Shown here: positions 8,497 through 18,003 of the stretch, piece after piece
How positions within the stretch are numbered: the first letter of the stretch is position 1
How the letters are laid out: the number at the start of each line of letters is the position of its first letter
Assembly (NCBI RefSeq): GCF_900116135.1
Contig: NZ_FOZX01000011.1
Coordinates: forward strand, 62,001 to 126,000
Length of the DNA: 64,000 bases
Reading direction: 5' to 3'
Source: Saccharopolyspora flava
Lineage (GTDB): Bacteria > Actinomycetota > Actinomycetes > Mycobacteriales > Pseudonocardiaceae
Position numbers and translations under genes: made by a program
Notes under the pieces: generated by a model
Databases searched by the model: none
What the model saw: the letters and a program-made list of their open reading frames with translations, nothing else
Told to the model about the DNA's origin: nothing

Positions 8497-9975
8497 GTGA
8501 GCACACCCACGGTTGCGGACGCGCCGCAGAAGGGTTTCTTCGGTCACCCGCGCGGTTTGTTGACGCTGTTCTTCACCGAGATGTGGGAGCGGTTCTCCTA
8601 CTACGGCATGCGCGCCATCCTGGCGTACTACCTGTACTACGCCGTCTCCGAAGGCGGGCTGGGGATACCCGAGTCCACGGCGCTCTCGGTGGTCGGCGTC
8701 TACGGCGCCTCGGTCTACATGACCGGTGTCCTCGGCGGCTGGCTCGCGGACCGGATCATGGGCGCGCAGAAGGCGGTCCTGTACGGCGGCGTGATCATCA
8801 TGCTCGGCCACATCGGACTGGCGCTGCCCGGCGGCATGACCACCGTGCTCATCGGGCTCGTGCTGCTGGTGATCGGTACCGGTCTGCTCAAGCCCAACGT
8901 CTCGGGCCTGGTCGGCACCCTCTACAGCGCCGACGACAACCGGCGCGACGCCGGTTTCTCGATCTACTACATGGGCATCAACCTCGGTGCCTTCGTCGCC
9001 CCGTTCGTGGTGGGCACCCTCGGCGAGAAGGTCAGCTGGCACCTCGGCTTCGGCGTCGCCGCGGTCGGCATGGCGCTGGGCCTGATCCAGTACGTCGTCG
9101 GGCAGAAGCACCTCGGCAGCGGCGGCCGCGAACCGGTCAACCCGCTGCCCGCCGAGCACAAGGGCCGCGTCCTGGGCCGCGCCGGCGGCATCGCGCTGGT
9201 GTTCGTGCTGGTGCTGGTCGGCCTGTCGGTCAGCGGCGTGATGGGCCTGGACGGCCTGGTCAACCTGATCAGCATCATCTCGGCGGTGCTGCCGATCGCC
9301 TACTTCGCCGTGATGCTCTCCAGCAAGGAGATCACCAAGGTCGAGCGCGACCGGCTGATCGCCTACATCCCGCTGTTCCTGGCCACCGCCCTGTTCTTCC
9401 TGCTGTTCGAGCAGCAGCCGAACACCCTGGCGAACCTGGCCGAGGCCGACACCGACCTCAACGTCCTCGGGTTCGCGATCCCGGCGTCCTGGTTCCAGTC
9501 GGTCAACCCGCTGACGATCATCATCCTCGCGCCGGTCATGGCGACCCTGTGGATGAAGCTCGGCTCGCGGCAGCCCTCCACCCCGCAGAAGTTCGTCGGC
9601 GGTCTGTTCTTCGTCGCCGTGTCGTTCCTGTGGGTCGTGCTGTCGAAGTTCGTCGCCGGCGACGACGGCAAGCACCTGCCGATCATGCTGGCCCTGGTGT
9701 TCGTGATCATGACCGTGGGTGAGCTCATGCTCTCGCCGGTCGGCCTGTCGGCCACCACGAAGCTGGCGCCGAAGGTGTTCGCCTCGCAGATGATGGGTCT
9801 GTACTGGCTCGCGCCCGCGATGGGCCAGGGCCTGGGCGCCCAGGTGGTCAAGATGTACTCGGTGGACAACCAGCAGATGTACTTCGCGATCATCGGTGTC
9901 GCCACGATCGCCTGCGCCGGACTGCTCCTGCTGTCGGCGCGCAGCATCAAGCGCTACATGCACGGCGTGCTCTGA
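8497..9975 (+). CDS. POT/PTR2-family proton-dependent oligopeptide transporter
   Basis: The product has 492 residues and about 14 hydrophobic segments. The family signature is at the N-terminus: TLFFTEMWERFSYYGMRAIL contains the proton-coupling E-x-x-E-R/F-x-Y-Y-G motif. Another hallmark is GTGLLKPNVSGLVG followed by RRDAGFSIYYMGINLGAF (PTR2 signature). It imports di- and tripeptides with protons across the plasma membrane. The GTG at 8497 is chosen because GAGAGGA lies seven bases upstream; the GTG at 8491 is too close to it. It is a single-gene unit closed by a strong hairpin. Confidence 0.93.
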   Translation: MSTPTVADAPQKGFFGHPRGLLTLFFTEMWERFSYYGMRAILAYYLYYAVSEGGLGIPESTALSVVGVYGASVYMTGVLGGWLADRIMGAQKAVLYGGVIIMLGHIGLALPGGMTTVLIGLVLLVIGTGLLKPNVSGLVGTLYSADDNRRDAGFSIYYMGINLGAFVAPFVVGTLGEKVSWHLGFGVAAVGMALGLIQYVVGQKHLGSGGREPVNPLPAEHKGRVLGRAGGIALVFVLVLVGLSVSGVMGLDGLVNLISIISAVLPIAYFAVMLSSKEITKVERDRLIAYIPLFLATALFFLLFEQQPNTLANLAEADTDLNVLGFAIPASWFQSVNPLTIIILAPVMATLWMKLGSRQPSTPQKFVGGLFFVAVSFLWVVLSKFVAGDDGKHLPIMLALVFVIMTVGELMLSPVGLSATTKLAPKVFASQMMGLYWLAPAMGQGLGAQVVKMYSVDNQQMYFAIIGVATIACAGLLLLSARSIKRYMHGVL

Positions 9976-9986
9976 CGCGCTGATCC

Positions 9987-10029
9987 GCGAAGAAGGCCGG
10001 TCCCCGCTCGGGGGACCGGCCTTCTTCGC
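9987..10029. terminator. Bidirectional hairpin terminator
   Basis: A 19-bp perfect stem (9987-10005 pairing with 10011-10029) with a 5-base loop lies between two convergent genes, 12 bp after the POT stop and 13 bp before the peptidase stop on the other strand. The arms end in GAAGAAGG/CCTTCTTC, so T-rich bases follow the stem in both directions. Confidence 0.9.
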
Positions 10030-10041
10030 GTTCGGGCGGGT

Positions 10042-11559
10042 TCAGCGCAGGTCGTAGGTGCGGGACTCGCGCGTCTCCGGGGCCGCCGGGTCGGGCTCCG
10101 GGTGACCGGGGATCGCGACGTCCCGCGGCGGCAGCGTCCCGCGGACCAGGTAGTCGGCGCCGATCCGGTCGGCCTCGGCGTTGCCCGCCAGCGCCCACAC
10201 GCCGTGCTTGCCCGCGTCCCGCTCGGTGACCAGCACCGACGACGGCAGCGAGCGGTGCATCTCGACCGCTCCGGCGTACGGGGTGGCCACGTCGTGCTCG
10301 GAGTTGAACATCAGCACCGGCGGCAGGTCCGCGCCGGTGATCTTCGTGGGCTCCTGCCGGGGTGCCTGCCAGGTCCGGCACGGAGCCACGGTCCAGCTGT
10401 TGAACCACGCGGCGAACGGGTGCTGGACGGCGACCTGCCGGGAGTCGCGCTCCCACTCCGCGCGCCGGGTCGGCCACGGCGCGTCGGCGCACTCCACCGC
10501 GTTGTAGATGGCGTTGCCGTTCTCGGCCAGCGCGTCCTTCGGCTCCACCATCGCCGCCAGCGCCCGGTCGTCGCCGCGCAGCTGGAAGTCCGCCAGGCCC
10601 TGGGCCAGCGGCTGCCAGGACGACTCGCCGTAGAGGGCGTTGAAGCTGATCTCGATCAGCTCGGAGGGGCCCAGCGGGCCGCGCGGGGCCCTGCGCAGCT
10701 CGGCGCGGGTGCGCTCCCAGGCGGCCTCGACCTGCCTGCGGTCGGTGCCCAGGTGGAACACCGGGTCGTGGCGGGCGACCCAGTCGAAGAAGTGCTCCAG
10801 GCGCTGCTGCGCGGCCACGTCCTGCGCCAGGTTGTTGCCGTACCAGATCTCCGAGGTGTCCGGGTTGACCGAGCTGTCCAGGATCATCCGGTCCACCCGC
10901 TGCGGGAACAGCTGCCCGTAGACCGCGCCCAGGTAGGTGCCGTAGGAGTAGCCCAGGAAGCTGATCTTCTGCTCGCCCAGCGCGGCCCGGATGGCGTCCA
11001 TGTCGCGGGCGTTGGTGGGCGTGTTCAGGTGCGGCAGGTACTTGCCCGCGCGCTGGGCGCAGCCGTTCGCGTAGGCCTCGGCCCGCTGCCAGTTCGCCTC
11101 GCGGGTGGTGGGGGAGTCCGGGTCGGGCAGCGGGTTGGCCCAGTACGAGGCCGGGTCGACGCAGTGGATCGGGGCGCTGTGCGCGGTGTTGCGGGTGTCG
11201 AAGCCGATCAGGTCGTAGGAGTCGCGGACCTCCGGCGGCACGAGACCCGCCAGCGTGCCCGCGAAGTCGACGCCCGGCCCGCCCGGGCCTCCGGGGTTGA
11301 CCAGCAGCGATCCCTTGCGGGCCTGCGGGTTGCGGGCCGGCAGCTTGGAGACCAGCAGCGGGATCCGCTCGCCACCCGGGTTCGCGTGGTCCAGCGGCAC
11401 CTCGACGGTGGCGCAGGTCAGCTGCGGGTACGGCGTGGCCACGTCCTGCGGGCACGGGCCGAACCGCGGGGCCGGCTGCGCGACGGCGGTGCCGGTCGCC
11501 GCGGGGACGACGGCCAGCGCGGCCACCGCCGCCAGGCCGAGCGCGATCGAACGCTTCAC
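10042..11559 (-). CDS. Secreted alpha/beta-hydrolase, SlpD/SlpE-type tripeptidyl aminopeptidase (S33)
   Basis: The 505-residue protein has a Sec signal peptide (MKRSIALGLAAVAALAVVP..., cleavage near ATGTAVAQP). The mature part has the oxyanion region NPGGPGGPG, the nucleophile elbow GYSYG (ISFLGYSYGTYLGAVYG), an acid in the HDVATPY block and the catalytic His in KHGVW. The C-terminal TAP-like segment matches Streptomyces SlpD/SlpE and tripeptidyl aminopeptidases, which trim N-terminal tripeptides outside the cell. It is a monocistronic gene converging on the peptide transporter; the pair could jointly feed peptide uptake, which is inference. Confidence 0.88.
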   Translation of the reverse strand: MKRSIALGLAAVAALAVVPAATGTAVAQPAPRFGPCPQDVATPYPQLTCATVEVPLDHANPGGERIPLLVSKLPARNPQARKGSLLVNPGGPGGPGVDFAGTLAGLVPPEVRDSYDLIGFDTRNTAHSAPIHCVDPASYWANPLPDPDSPTTREANWQRAEAYANGCAQRAGKYLPHLNTPTNARDMDAIRAALGEQKISFLGYSYGTYLGAVYGQLFPQRVDRMILDSSVNPDTSEIWYGNNLAQDVAAQQRLEHFFDWVARHDPVFHLGTDRRQVEAAWERTRAELRRAPRGPLGPSELIEISFNALYGESSWQPLAQGLADFQLRGDDRALAAMVEPKDALAENGNAIYNAVECADAPWPTRRAEWERDSRQVAVQHPFAAWFNSWTVAPCRTWQAPRQEPTKITGADLPPVLMFNSEHDVATPYAGAVEMHRSLPSSVLVTERDAGKHGVWALAGNAEADRIGADYLVRGTLPPRDVAIPGHPEPDPAAPETRESRTYDLR

Positions 11560-11657
11560 GGGGGCTCCTCACAGGCGTGCAGGCAGTTGATCTCGCAGCC
11601 TAGGAGCGGTCCGGGTGGTGATCGGCGGACTCGATGCCGTGTCGCCGGAAGGGGGCG

Positions 11658-13754
11658 TCAGCTTCGCCCGGCCAGGTGAGACCCCGTCAGGTGAGCGTCG
11701 GTGCCGAGCTCGCGCGCCAGCTCGTCGAGGACCTGCGTGGTGCGATCCAGGAACCGGACGCTGCGGTGCAGCGACGTCGGGCCGTCGGTGAGCGACTCGG
11801 ACAGATCGTGCAGCTCGTCGGAGCGGCGGTGCGCGGCGGCCAGCGCCTCGTCGAAGGGCACCTGCCCCTCCTCGGTGAGCGCGTCGGCGGCATCGGCCAG
11901 CGCCCACAGGTGCTCCGCGAGCCGGTCCCGGGTGTCGGCGTCGACCATCTCGGCCGCGTCGCCCAGCGCCACCGACAGGTTGCGCACGTAGTACGCGCAG
12001 CCGCTGAGCTTCGCGGCCATCCGCTGCACCTGGCTGCGCCGCGACCGGAACCGGTAGGCGGTCAGCGGGTTGGCGCTGGTGAGCACCTTCTGCAGCGCGT
12101 CGTCCAGGGCCCGGGTGGGTTCCTGCAGTCCGGAGGCGGTGCCGTGCTCGCTGAGCTCGGTGCCGGTGCTGCGCAGGAAGTCCCGCAGCGCCCCGAGGAA
12201 CTCCGAGGTGTTGTTGCGGACCACCTCGCGGGTGCGGGTCGGCAGCACGAACACCGCCGCCAGCACCCCGGCCAGCGCGCCCACCGCGGTCTCGGCCAGC
12301 CGCGTCTCCAGCACCGAGACGTTGAACGTGCCCAGCATCCCGTACAGCGCGCCGAGCAGCGTGGTGATGAAGAACGTCATCGCCGCGTAGGAGTAGCCGA
12401 CGAAGTAGAACGCCAGGAACACGCACAGCAGGATCACCGACAGCTCGGCCGTGAGATCGCCGCCGACCTGCGCGGCCACCAGGATGCCCGACACGACGCC
12501 GAGGATCGTGCCCGCCGTGCGCTGCCAGGCGCGCACCAGCAGCTCGCCGCGGCTGTTGGTGCTGATGAACACCACGAACGCGGTGATCACCGCCCAGTAC
12601 CAGCGGTTCGGCGAGACCAGCTGGCCCAGCAGGATCGCCAGCCCGGCCGCGACCGTGACCTGGATGGCGGTGCGCAGCTCCGGGCGGGCCAGCCCGGTCT
12701 GCTCCTCGGTGCTCTCCTCGGTCTCCTCGGCGACGTCGGACTCGGCGTCGTCGGTGCGTTCGCCCAGCTCACCGGTCGCCTCGGCGAGTTCGGCCAGCTC
12801 GGTGCCGAGACTGCGGATGGCCATCGCCACGTCGACCGAACCGCGGTCCTCGATCTGCTCGGAGACCCGGCGGGTGGCATCGCGGATCTCGCGCGGGCGG
12901 CTCTCCAGCACCGACAGCAGGGCGCCGACCGCGTGCGGCACCACACCACCACCGCTGGGGTGGTCGACCAGCCTCAGCAGCCGGGTCACCAGGTTCTCCG
13001 CGGCCAGCTCCACGTCGAGGATCCGCTGCCGCAGCACGGTGCGGCCGGCCTCGGTGAGCTCGTCCATCCGGCCGACGGTGTTCTCCAGCATCAGCGAGGT
13101 CTCGTTGAGCCGGGCCGAGCGGTTGTGCAGCTTGCGGCGCCGGGCCGTCGAGCCGGGCTGGTCGGCGACGTCGCGGACCGCGTGCAGCAGCCCGTGCACC
13201 TGGGCGCGCAGCGTGCGCCGCCCGCGCGCGAGCACCCCTTCCGGGTCGTCGCGCAGCACCAGGAACCGCAGGCCCGCCGCGGCGAGCGTGCCCAGCAGCA
13301 CCGCGACCGCCAGCGCCGGGAACTGGGCGAGCTGCGGGCGGAGGAACATCGCGAAGAAGTACCCCATGAACGCGACCATGCCCAGCGGGAAGAACCGCGG
13401 GCCGAAGCGGCGCACGTAGACCGCGACGAAGATGACGACCAGGAACACCGCGCTGTGCAGCGGCGGGGAGACCTGGGTGGCGATGGCCAGGCCCAGCGCC
13501 GCCAGCACCGGCAGCGGCAGCAGCGCGTAGGTGATCGCCTGGCCCCGCCGGTCCGGGTCGTTGACGCCCAGCGAACCGTTGATGGCCACCACCGCGCCGA
13601 TCATGGCGCTGGGCAGCGGCTGCCCCCACCAGGCCAGCAGCGGCACCGCGATCGCGAGGGTCAGGGCGACGGCGAGGGTGACGCGAACGGCGGTGCGCAG
13701 TCTCCGCAACGACGGGTCGGACGCGAGGAAGCGGTTCCACCACTCGCTGGCCAC
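11658..13754 (-). CDS. FUSC-family membrane protein
   Basis: This protein of about 698 residues has two blocks of five to six TM helices (roughly 20-170 and 375-520), each followed by a long cytoplasmic helical region, the FUSC/aromatic-acid-exporter (AaeB/YccS-like) layout. The second block has NRWYWAVITAFVVFISTNSRGELLVRAWQRTAGTILG, the conserved FUSC_2 motif. It probably exports aromatic acids or other small organic acids. GTG at 13754 is preferred over GTG at 13760 because an AAGGA site lies six bases before it. It follows the acnR-like gene on the same strand after about 65 bp. Confidence 0.88.
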   Translation of the reverse strand: MASEWWNRFLASDPSLRRLRTAVRVTLAVALTLAIAVPLLAWWGQPLPSAMIGAVVAINGSLGVNDPDRRGQAITYALLPLPVLAALGLAIATQVSPPLHSAVFLVVIFVAVYVRRFGPRFFPLGMVAFMGYFFAMFLRPQLAQFPALAVAVLLGTLAAAGLRFLVLRDDPEGVLARGRRTLRAQVHGLLHAVRDVADQPGSTARRRKLHNRSARLNETSLMLENTVGRMDELTEAGRTVLRQRILDVELAAENLVTRLLRLVDHPSGGGVVPHAVGALLSVLESRPREIRDATRRVSEQIEDRGSVDVAMAIRSLGTELAELAEATGELGERTDDAESDVAEETEESTEEQTGLARPELRTAIQVTVAAGLAILLGQLVSPNRWYWAVITAFVVFISTNSRGELLVRAWQRTAGTILGVVSGILVAAQVGGDLTAELSVILLCVFLAFYFVGYSYAAMTFFITTLLGALYGMLGTFNVSVLETRLAETAVGALAGVLAAVFVLPTRTREVVRNNTSEFLGALRDFLRSTGTELSEHGTASGLQEPTRALDDALQKVLTSANPLTAYRFRSRRSQVQRMAAKLSGCAYYVRNLSVALGDAAEMVDADTRDRLAEHLWALADAADALTEEGQVPFDEALAAAHRRSDELHDLSESLTDGPTSLHRSVRFLDRTTQVLDELARELGTDAHLTGSHLAGRS

Positions 13755-13819
13755 GCGCACTCCTTCGTTCCGGCCGACCCTGACGCGAGATTACGCCGAA
13801 CGGGGTTGGTTCTGTGGGA

Positions 13820-14413
13820 TCAGCGACCCCGGTGGCGTCGCACGCTCTCCTCGACGACGTCGAGCACCGAACCCAGGTGGCGGGCGGGCAGACCCATCGC
13901 CAGGTGCGAGACCAGGCCCTCCAGGACCAGTTCCAGGTAGGCGGTGAGCACGTCGACGTCCACGTCGTCGCGCAGGTTGCCGGACTGGCGCTGCCACTGC
14001 AGACGCGCCCGGGTGGCGGCGGTGAGGGCTTCGGAGCGCTGCGCCCACCGCTCCCGGAACTCGTGGTCGGTGCGCAGCCTGCGGGAGACCTCCAGCCGCG
14101 TTCCCAGCCAGTCCGCGCCGAGCGCGCGGGCTTCCGCGCCGGTGGGGTCCTCGAGCAGGTTGCGCATCACCTGCACCAGGCCCTGCTCGGCGACCACGTC
14201 GGCCATCCGCGCCGCGTCGTCCTCGGCCAGGGCGAGGAACAGCGATTCCTTGTCCTTGAAGTGGTGAAAGATGGCGCCGCGCGACAGCCCGGTGGCTTCT
14301 TCCAGTCGCCGGACGGTGGCACCCTCGTACCCGAAGCGCGCGAAGCAGGACCGCGAGCCGTCGAGGATCTGACGGCGTCGCGCGTCCAAGTGGTCCTGGC
14401 TGACCCGAGGCAT
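13820..14413 (-). CDS. acnR: TetR-family regulator, AcnR-like
   Basis: The 197-residue protein begins MPRVSQDHLDARRRQILDG. Its HTH block (CFARFGYEGATVRRLEEATGLSRGAIFHHFKDKESLFLALAEDDAARMADVV) is nearly identical to AcnR, the aconitase repressor of corynebacteria and mycobacteria that senses citrate and iron (family knowledge). The core ligand domain keeps the RLEVSRRLRTD block. In those genera acnR follows acn; here no aconitase gene is in view and the divergent neighbour is egtA. The ATG at 14413 is chosen because the longer frame adds unrelated basic sequence. Identification as a true AcnR orthologue is likely but not proven. Confidence 0.75.
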   Translation of the reverse strand: MPRVSQDHLDARRRQILDGSRSCFARFGYEGATVRRLEEATGLSRGAIFHHFKDKESLFLALAEDDAARMADVVAEQGLVQVMRNLLEDPTGAEARALGADWLGTRLEVSRRLRTDHEFRERWAQRSEALTAATRARLQWQRQSGNLRDDVDVDVLTAYLELVLEGLVSHLAMGLPARHLGSVLDVVEESVRRHRGR

Positions 14414-14452
14414 GCCGTGAATCCTCGCAGGACGGTCCCGGCCATCGCAATC

Positions 14453-14462
14453 CGTACGTACG
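14453..14462. promoter_or_regulatory. Palindrome CGTACGTACG, candidate TetR operator
   Basis: This is a 10-bp perfect palindrome 40 bp upstream of the acnR-like start, in an otherwise featureless stretch between that gene and egtA. Known AcnR sites carry GTAC-type half-sites, so autoregulation is a reasonable inference. Confidence 0.45.
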
Positions 14463-14630
14463 TTTTGTTGGCGTTTCGGTTGCATCACACCCGAACCGGT
14501 GCCGTTCGGGCGGTTTTTCGGCCGATGTGGACCGAACTCGGGGTCGGCGATAACAGCCGCAGCGGTGCAGAACAAGGCTCGCGACCGTCAGAGGTGGGCG
14601 GTAGCGTCGGTAACCGGCCAATCACGGGCG

Positions 14631-15872
14631 GTGATCATCTTGCCGATATCTGCCGATCGTTCAGCCGATCCTCCAACCGACGAGTTCCCCACCTCGCGCG
14701 TGCGCACCAGAGCCGAGGCCGAGGCCTACGTCGCGTCGGTGTGCTTCAAGCACGGCCCTCCGCGCCTGCTGGGCGTCGAACTCGAATGGACCGTGCACCA
14801 CCGATCCGATCCGGGCCGTGCCCTCGACGCCGCGACGCTCATCGCCGCGCTCGGCCCGCACGCACCCCGCTCCCTGGTCCCCGACAGCCCCCAGCAGGCG
14901 CTGCCGAACGGCTCCGTGCTCACCGTCGAGCCCGGCGGCCAGGTCGAGATCTCCAGCCTTCCCACCACCTCGCTGCGCTCGCTGCTGAGCGTCGTCGACG
15001 CCGACGCCGACTACCTGCGCCGCCGCGTCGAGCGCGCAGGACTCGTGCTCGGCGACAGCGGCATCGACCCGCACCGGCACCCGCACCGCATCCTGCAGGT
15101 GCCGCGCTACCGGGCGATGGAGAACGCGTTCGACCGGATCGGCCTGGACGGCAGGCTGATGATGTGCAGCACCGCGGGCGTGCAGGTGTGCCTGGACGCC
15201 GGTGAGCCCGACCGGATCGCCGCCCGCTGGAACGCGCTGCACGCCCTCGGCCCGGTGATGATCGCCGCCTTCGCCAACTCGCCCCGCCTGTTCGGCCGCG
15301 ACACCGGCTGGGCCTCCACCCGTACCCGGGTGCTGCTCGACACCGACCCGCCGCGCACCAGACCCGGCCCCACCAAGGGCGATCCGGTGACCGGCTGGGC
15401 GCGGCGGATGCTGGACATGTCGCTGGTGTGCCGCAGGCGCGACGGCGACGACTGGTCGGCCCCGGCCGGGCTGAGCTTCGCCGAGTGGATCCACGGTGGC
15501 CTCCCCGAACCGCCCACCCACGACGACCTCGACTACCACCTGACCACGGTGTTCCCGCCGGTCCGCGCCCGCGGCTACCTGGAGGTGCGGTACCTGGACG
15601 CGCAGTCCGGTTCGGACTGGATGTTGCCGACCGCCGCGCTCGCCGCCCTGTTCGGCGACGAGTCCGTGGTGGACAAGGTCGCCGTGATGGCCGCGCCCGC
15701 CGCCGGGCGCTGGGTGCACGCCGCCCGCTCCGGACTCGCCGACCCGGTGCTGGCGCGCTGCGCCCGCGATATCTTCGACCTCGCCTGCCGGCTGCTCGAC
15801 CGCGTCGGCGACGGCATCGGCCTGTCCGACCGCCTCGCCGAGCACCTCGCCCTGCGGCTCGCCCGAACCTGA
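14631..15872 (+). CDS. egtA: EgtA, glutamate-cysteine ligase of ergothioneine synthesis
   Basis: This glutamate-cysteine ligase of about 413 residues supplies gamma-glutamylcysteine, the sulfur donor for EgtB. The N-terminal GVELEWTVH metal/substrate-binding motif, PGGQVEISSLP, and the C-terminal block RGYLEVRYLDAQSGSDWMLP match actinobacterial EgtA. It leads a four-gene co-directional cluster with egtB, egtC and egtD. The start is uncertain: GTG at 14631, TTG at 14640 and GTG at 14700 are all in frame, and no strong RBS separates them; the conserved domain begins near RTRAEAEAYV (from 14703). Confidence 0.88.
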   Translation: MIILPISADRSADPPTDEFPTSRVRTRAEAEAYVASVCFKHGPPRLLGVELEWTVHHRSDPGRALDAATLIAALGPHAPRSLVPDSPQQALPNGSVLTVEPGGQVEISSLPTTSLRSLLSVVDADADYLRRRVERAGLVLGDSGIDPHRHPHRILQVPRYRAMENAFDRIGLDGRLMMCSTAGVQVCLDAGEPDRIAARWNALHALGPVMIAAFANSPRLFGRDTGWASTRTRVLLDTDPPRTRPGPTKGDPVTGWARRMLDMSLVCRRRDGDDWSAPAGLSFAEWIHGGLPEPPTHDDLDYHLTTVFPPVRARGYLEVRYLDAQSGSDWMLPTAALAALFGDESVVDKVAVMAAPAAGRWVHAARSGLADPVLARCARDIFDLACRLLDRVGDGIGLSDRLAEHLALRLART

Positions 15873-15910
15873 CCCGAACCCACGCCCGTCACGACCTCGA
15901 GGAGTGCACG

Positions 15911-17239
15911 GTGAAAGATCTGCAGGAACTGGGAACCGAAGACCTGCGCGAGCACGTCGCCACCGAACTCGCCCGCACCCGGCGGCGCAGCGCGCAGCTC
16001 ACCGACGCCGTCGACGACGCCGACCTCGTCAAGCAGCACTCGCCGCTGATGTCGCCGCTGGTTTGGGACCTCGCGCACGTCGGCAGCCAGGAGGAGCTGT
16101 GGCTGGTGCGCGACGTGGGCGGCCGCGAGGCCATCCGGCCCGACATCGACGACCTCTACGACGCCTTCCAGCACCGCCGCGCCGACCGCCCCGAGCTGCC
16201 GCTGCTCGGACCGCGGGAAGCCCGCGAGTACATCGGCACCGTGCGCGAGAAGGTCTTCGACCTGCTCGACGACACCCCGCTGGAGGGGCGCGCGCTCGTG
16301 GAGCGGGCGTTCGCCTTCGGGATGATCGTGCAGCACGAGCAGCAGCACGACGAGACCATGCTGGCCACCCACCAGCTCCGCGACGGCCCACCCGCGCTGC
16401 ACGCCGAACCCCCGCCCGCGGCACCCGACGAAGCGCTGCCCGCCGAGGTGTTCGTGCCCGGTGGACCGTTCACGATGGGCACCTCCACCGAGGCGTGGGC
16501 GCTGGACAACGAGCGCCCGGCGCACGAGGTGCACGTCGAGGCGTTCTACCTGGACACCACGCCGGTCACCAACGCCGAGTTCGCGCGGTTCATCGACGCG
16601 GGCGGCTACCGGGACCCGCAGTGGTGGAGCGAGACCGGGCTGCGCTACCGCACCAAGGCCTCGCTGGAAGCGCCCCGGTTCTGGTTCCGCGACGGCGGCC
16701 GGTGGTGGCGCCGCCGGTTCGGCGAGATCGAGGAGGTCCCCGGCGACGAACCCGTGGTGCACGTCAGCTTCCACGAGGCCGAGGCCTACGCGGCCTGGGC
16801 CGGCAAGCGGCTGCCCACCGAGGCCGAGTGGGAGAAGGCCGCGCGCCACGACCCGGCCACCGGCCGCTCCCGCCGCTACCCGTGGGGCGATGACGATCCC
16901 GACGAGACCCGCGCCAACCTCGGCCAGCGGCACCTGCGCCCGGCACCCGCCGGGGCCTACCCGCTGGGCGAGGCGCCGTGCGGGGCGCGGCAGCTCATCG
17001 GCGACGTGTGGGAGTGGACCGCGAGCGACTTCCTGCCGTACCCGGGTTTCGTCGCGTTCCCGTACCGCGAGTACTCCGAGGTGTTCTTCGGCTCCGACCA
17101 CAAGGTGCTGCGCGGCGGCTCGTTCGGCACCGACCGCGCCGCGTGCCGGGGCACGTTCCGCAACTGGGACTTCCCGATCCGGCGGCAGATCTTCGCCGGG
17201 TTCCGCTGCGCCCGCACCCCGCTGCCGGACGAGCGCTGA
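15911..17239 (+). CDS. egtB: EgtB, hercynine oxygenase / sulfoxide synthase
   Basis: This 442-residue non-heme iron enzyme joins gamma-glutamylcysteine (or cysteine) to hercynine with O2. The three iron-ligand histidines are visible: H56 in DLAHVGSQEE, and H142/H146 in MIVQHEQQHDETM. The N-terminal DinB-like half is followed by a formylglycine-generating-enzyme-like half (VPGGPFTMGTSTEAWALDNERPAHEVHVEAFYLD; GDVWEWTASDF; VLRGGSFGT). The GTG at 15911 follows GAGGAG by about six bases. It lies 38 bp downstream of egtA and 2 bp before egtC, in a tight operon. Confidence 0.95.
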   Translation: MKDLQELGTEDLREHVATELARTRRRSAQLTDAVDDADLVKQHSPLMSPLVWDLAHVGSQEELWLVRDVGGREAIRPDIDDLYDAFQHRRADRPELPLLGPREAREYIGTVREKVFDLLDDTPLEGRALVERAFAFGMIVQHEQQHDETMLATHQLRDGPPALHAEPPPAAPDEALPAEVFVPGGPFTMGTSTEAWALDNERPAHEVHVEAFYLDTTPVTNAEFARFIDAGGYRDPQWWSETGLRYRTKASLEAPRFWFRDGGRWWRRRFGEIEEVPGDEPVVHVSFHEAEAYAAWAGKRLPTEAEWEKAARHDPATGRSRRYPWGDDDPDETRANLGQRHLRPAPAGAYPLGEAPCGARQLIGDVWEWTASDFLPYPGFVAFPYREYSEVFFGSDHKVLRGGSFGTDRAACRGTFRNWDFPIRRQIFAGFRCARTPLPDER

Positions 17240-17241
17240 GC

Positions 17242-18003
17242 ATGTGCCGACACCTGGGATACCTCGGAACGCCCGTGTCGCTGGCCGAGCTGCTGATCGA
17301 CCCGGCGCACTCGCTGCTGGAGCAGTCGTGGGCGCCGAACAACATGCGCGGCGGCGGGACCGTCAACGCCGACGGCTTCGGCGCAGGCTGGTTCCGCGAC
17401 GACGGCACCACCGGCGCCTACCGCAACGGTGCGGCGATGTGGACCGACACCTCGTTCCCGCAGCTGGCCCGCGACCTGCGGGCCTCAGCGGTGGTGGCGG
17501 CGGTGCGCTCGGCGACCACGGGCATGCCCGTCGGGCCCGAGCTGTGCGCGCCGCTGACCGGCGGGCGCTGGTTGTTCAGCCACAACGGCAAGGTCGGCGG
17601 CTGGCCGGACTCGCTGGCCAAGCTCGCCTCCCGGCTGGACCCCGCGGACCTGCTCACCGCCCAGCCCACCGACTCCGCCGTGCTGTGGGCGCTGCTGCGG
17701 CAGCTCCTCGACGACGGCGTCGCTCCCGAGACCGCGGTGGCCCGGCTGGTGCGCGAGGTGCACGCCGCCGCGCCCGAATCGCGGCTGAACCTGCTGCTGT
17801 CCGACGGCACCCGGATCGTGGCCACCACCTGGACGCACTCGCTGTGGGTGCGCCGGGAAGCGGACGCGGTGACCGTCGCGTCCGAACCGTTCGGTGCCGC
17901 CGACCCGTGGGTCGAGATCCCCGACCGCCGCCTGGTGGTCGCCGACGCCGAGCACACCGAAGTCGTGTCCCTGGGGGAGGATTCGTGCGACATCCCGAAC
18001 TGA
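17242..18003 (+). CDS. egtC: EgtC, gamma-glutamyl hercynylcysteine sulfoxide hydrolase
   Basis: This 253-residue class II glutamine amidotransferase-fold enzyme removes glutamate from the EgtB product. After Met removal the protein begins with the nucleophilic Cys (MCRHLGYLG), followed by RGGGTVNADGFGAGWF and SHNGKVGGW, the Ntn-hydrolase substrate motifs. The ATG lies two bases after the egtB stop, and its 3' end overlaps egtD by 19 bp, indicating translational coupling. Confidence 0.93.
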   Translation: MCRHLGYLGTPVSLAELLIDPAHSLLEQSWAPNNMRGGGTVNADGFGAGWFRDDGTTGAYRNGAAMWTDTSFPQLARDLRASAVVAAVRSATTGMPVGPELCAPLTGGRWLFSHNGKVGGWPDSLAKLASRLDPADLLTAQPTDSAVLWALLRQLLDDGVAPETAVARLVREVHAAAPESRLNLLLSDGTRIVATTWTHSLWVRREADAVTVASEPFGAADPWVEIPDRRLVVADAEHTEVVSLGEDSCDIPN

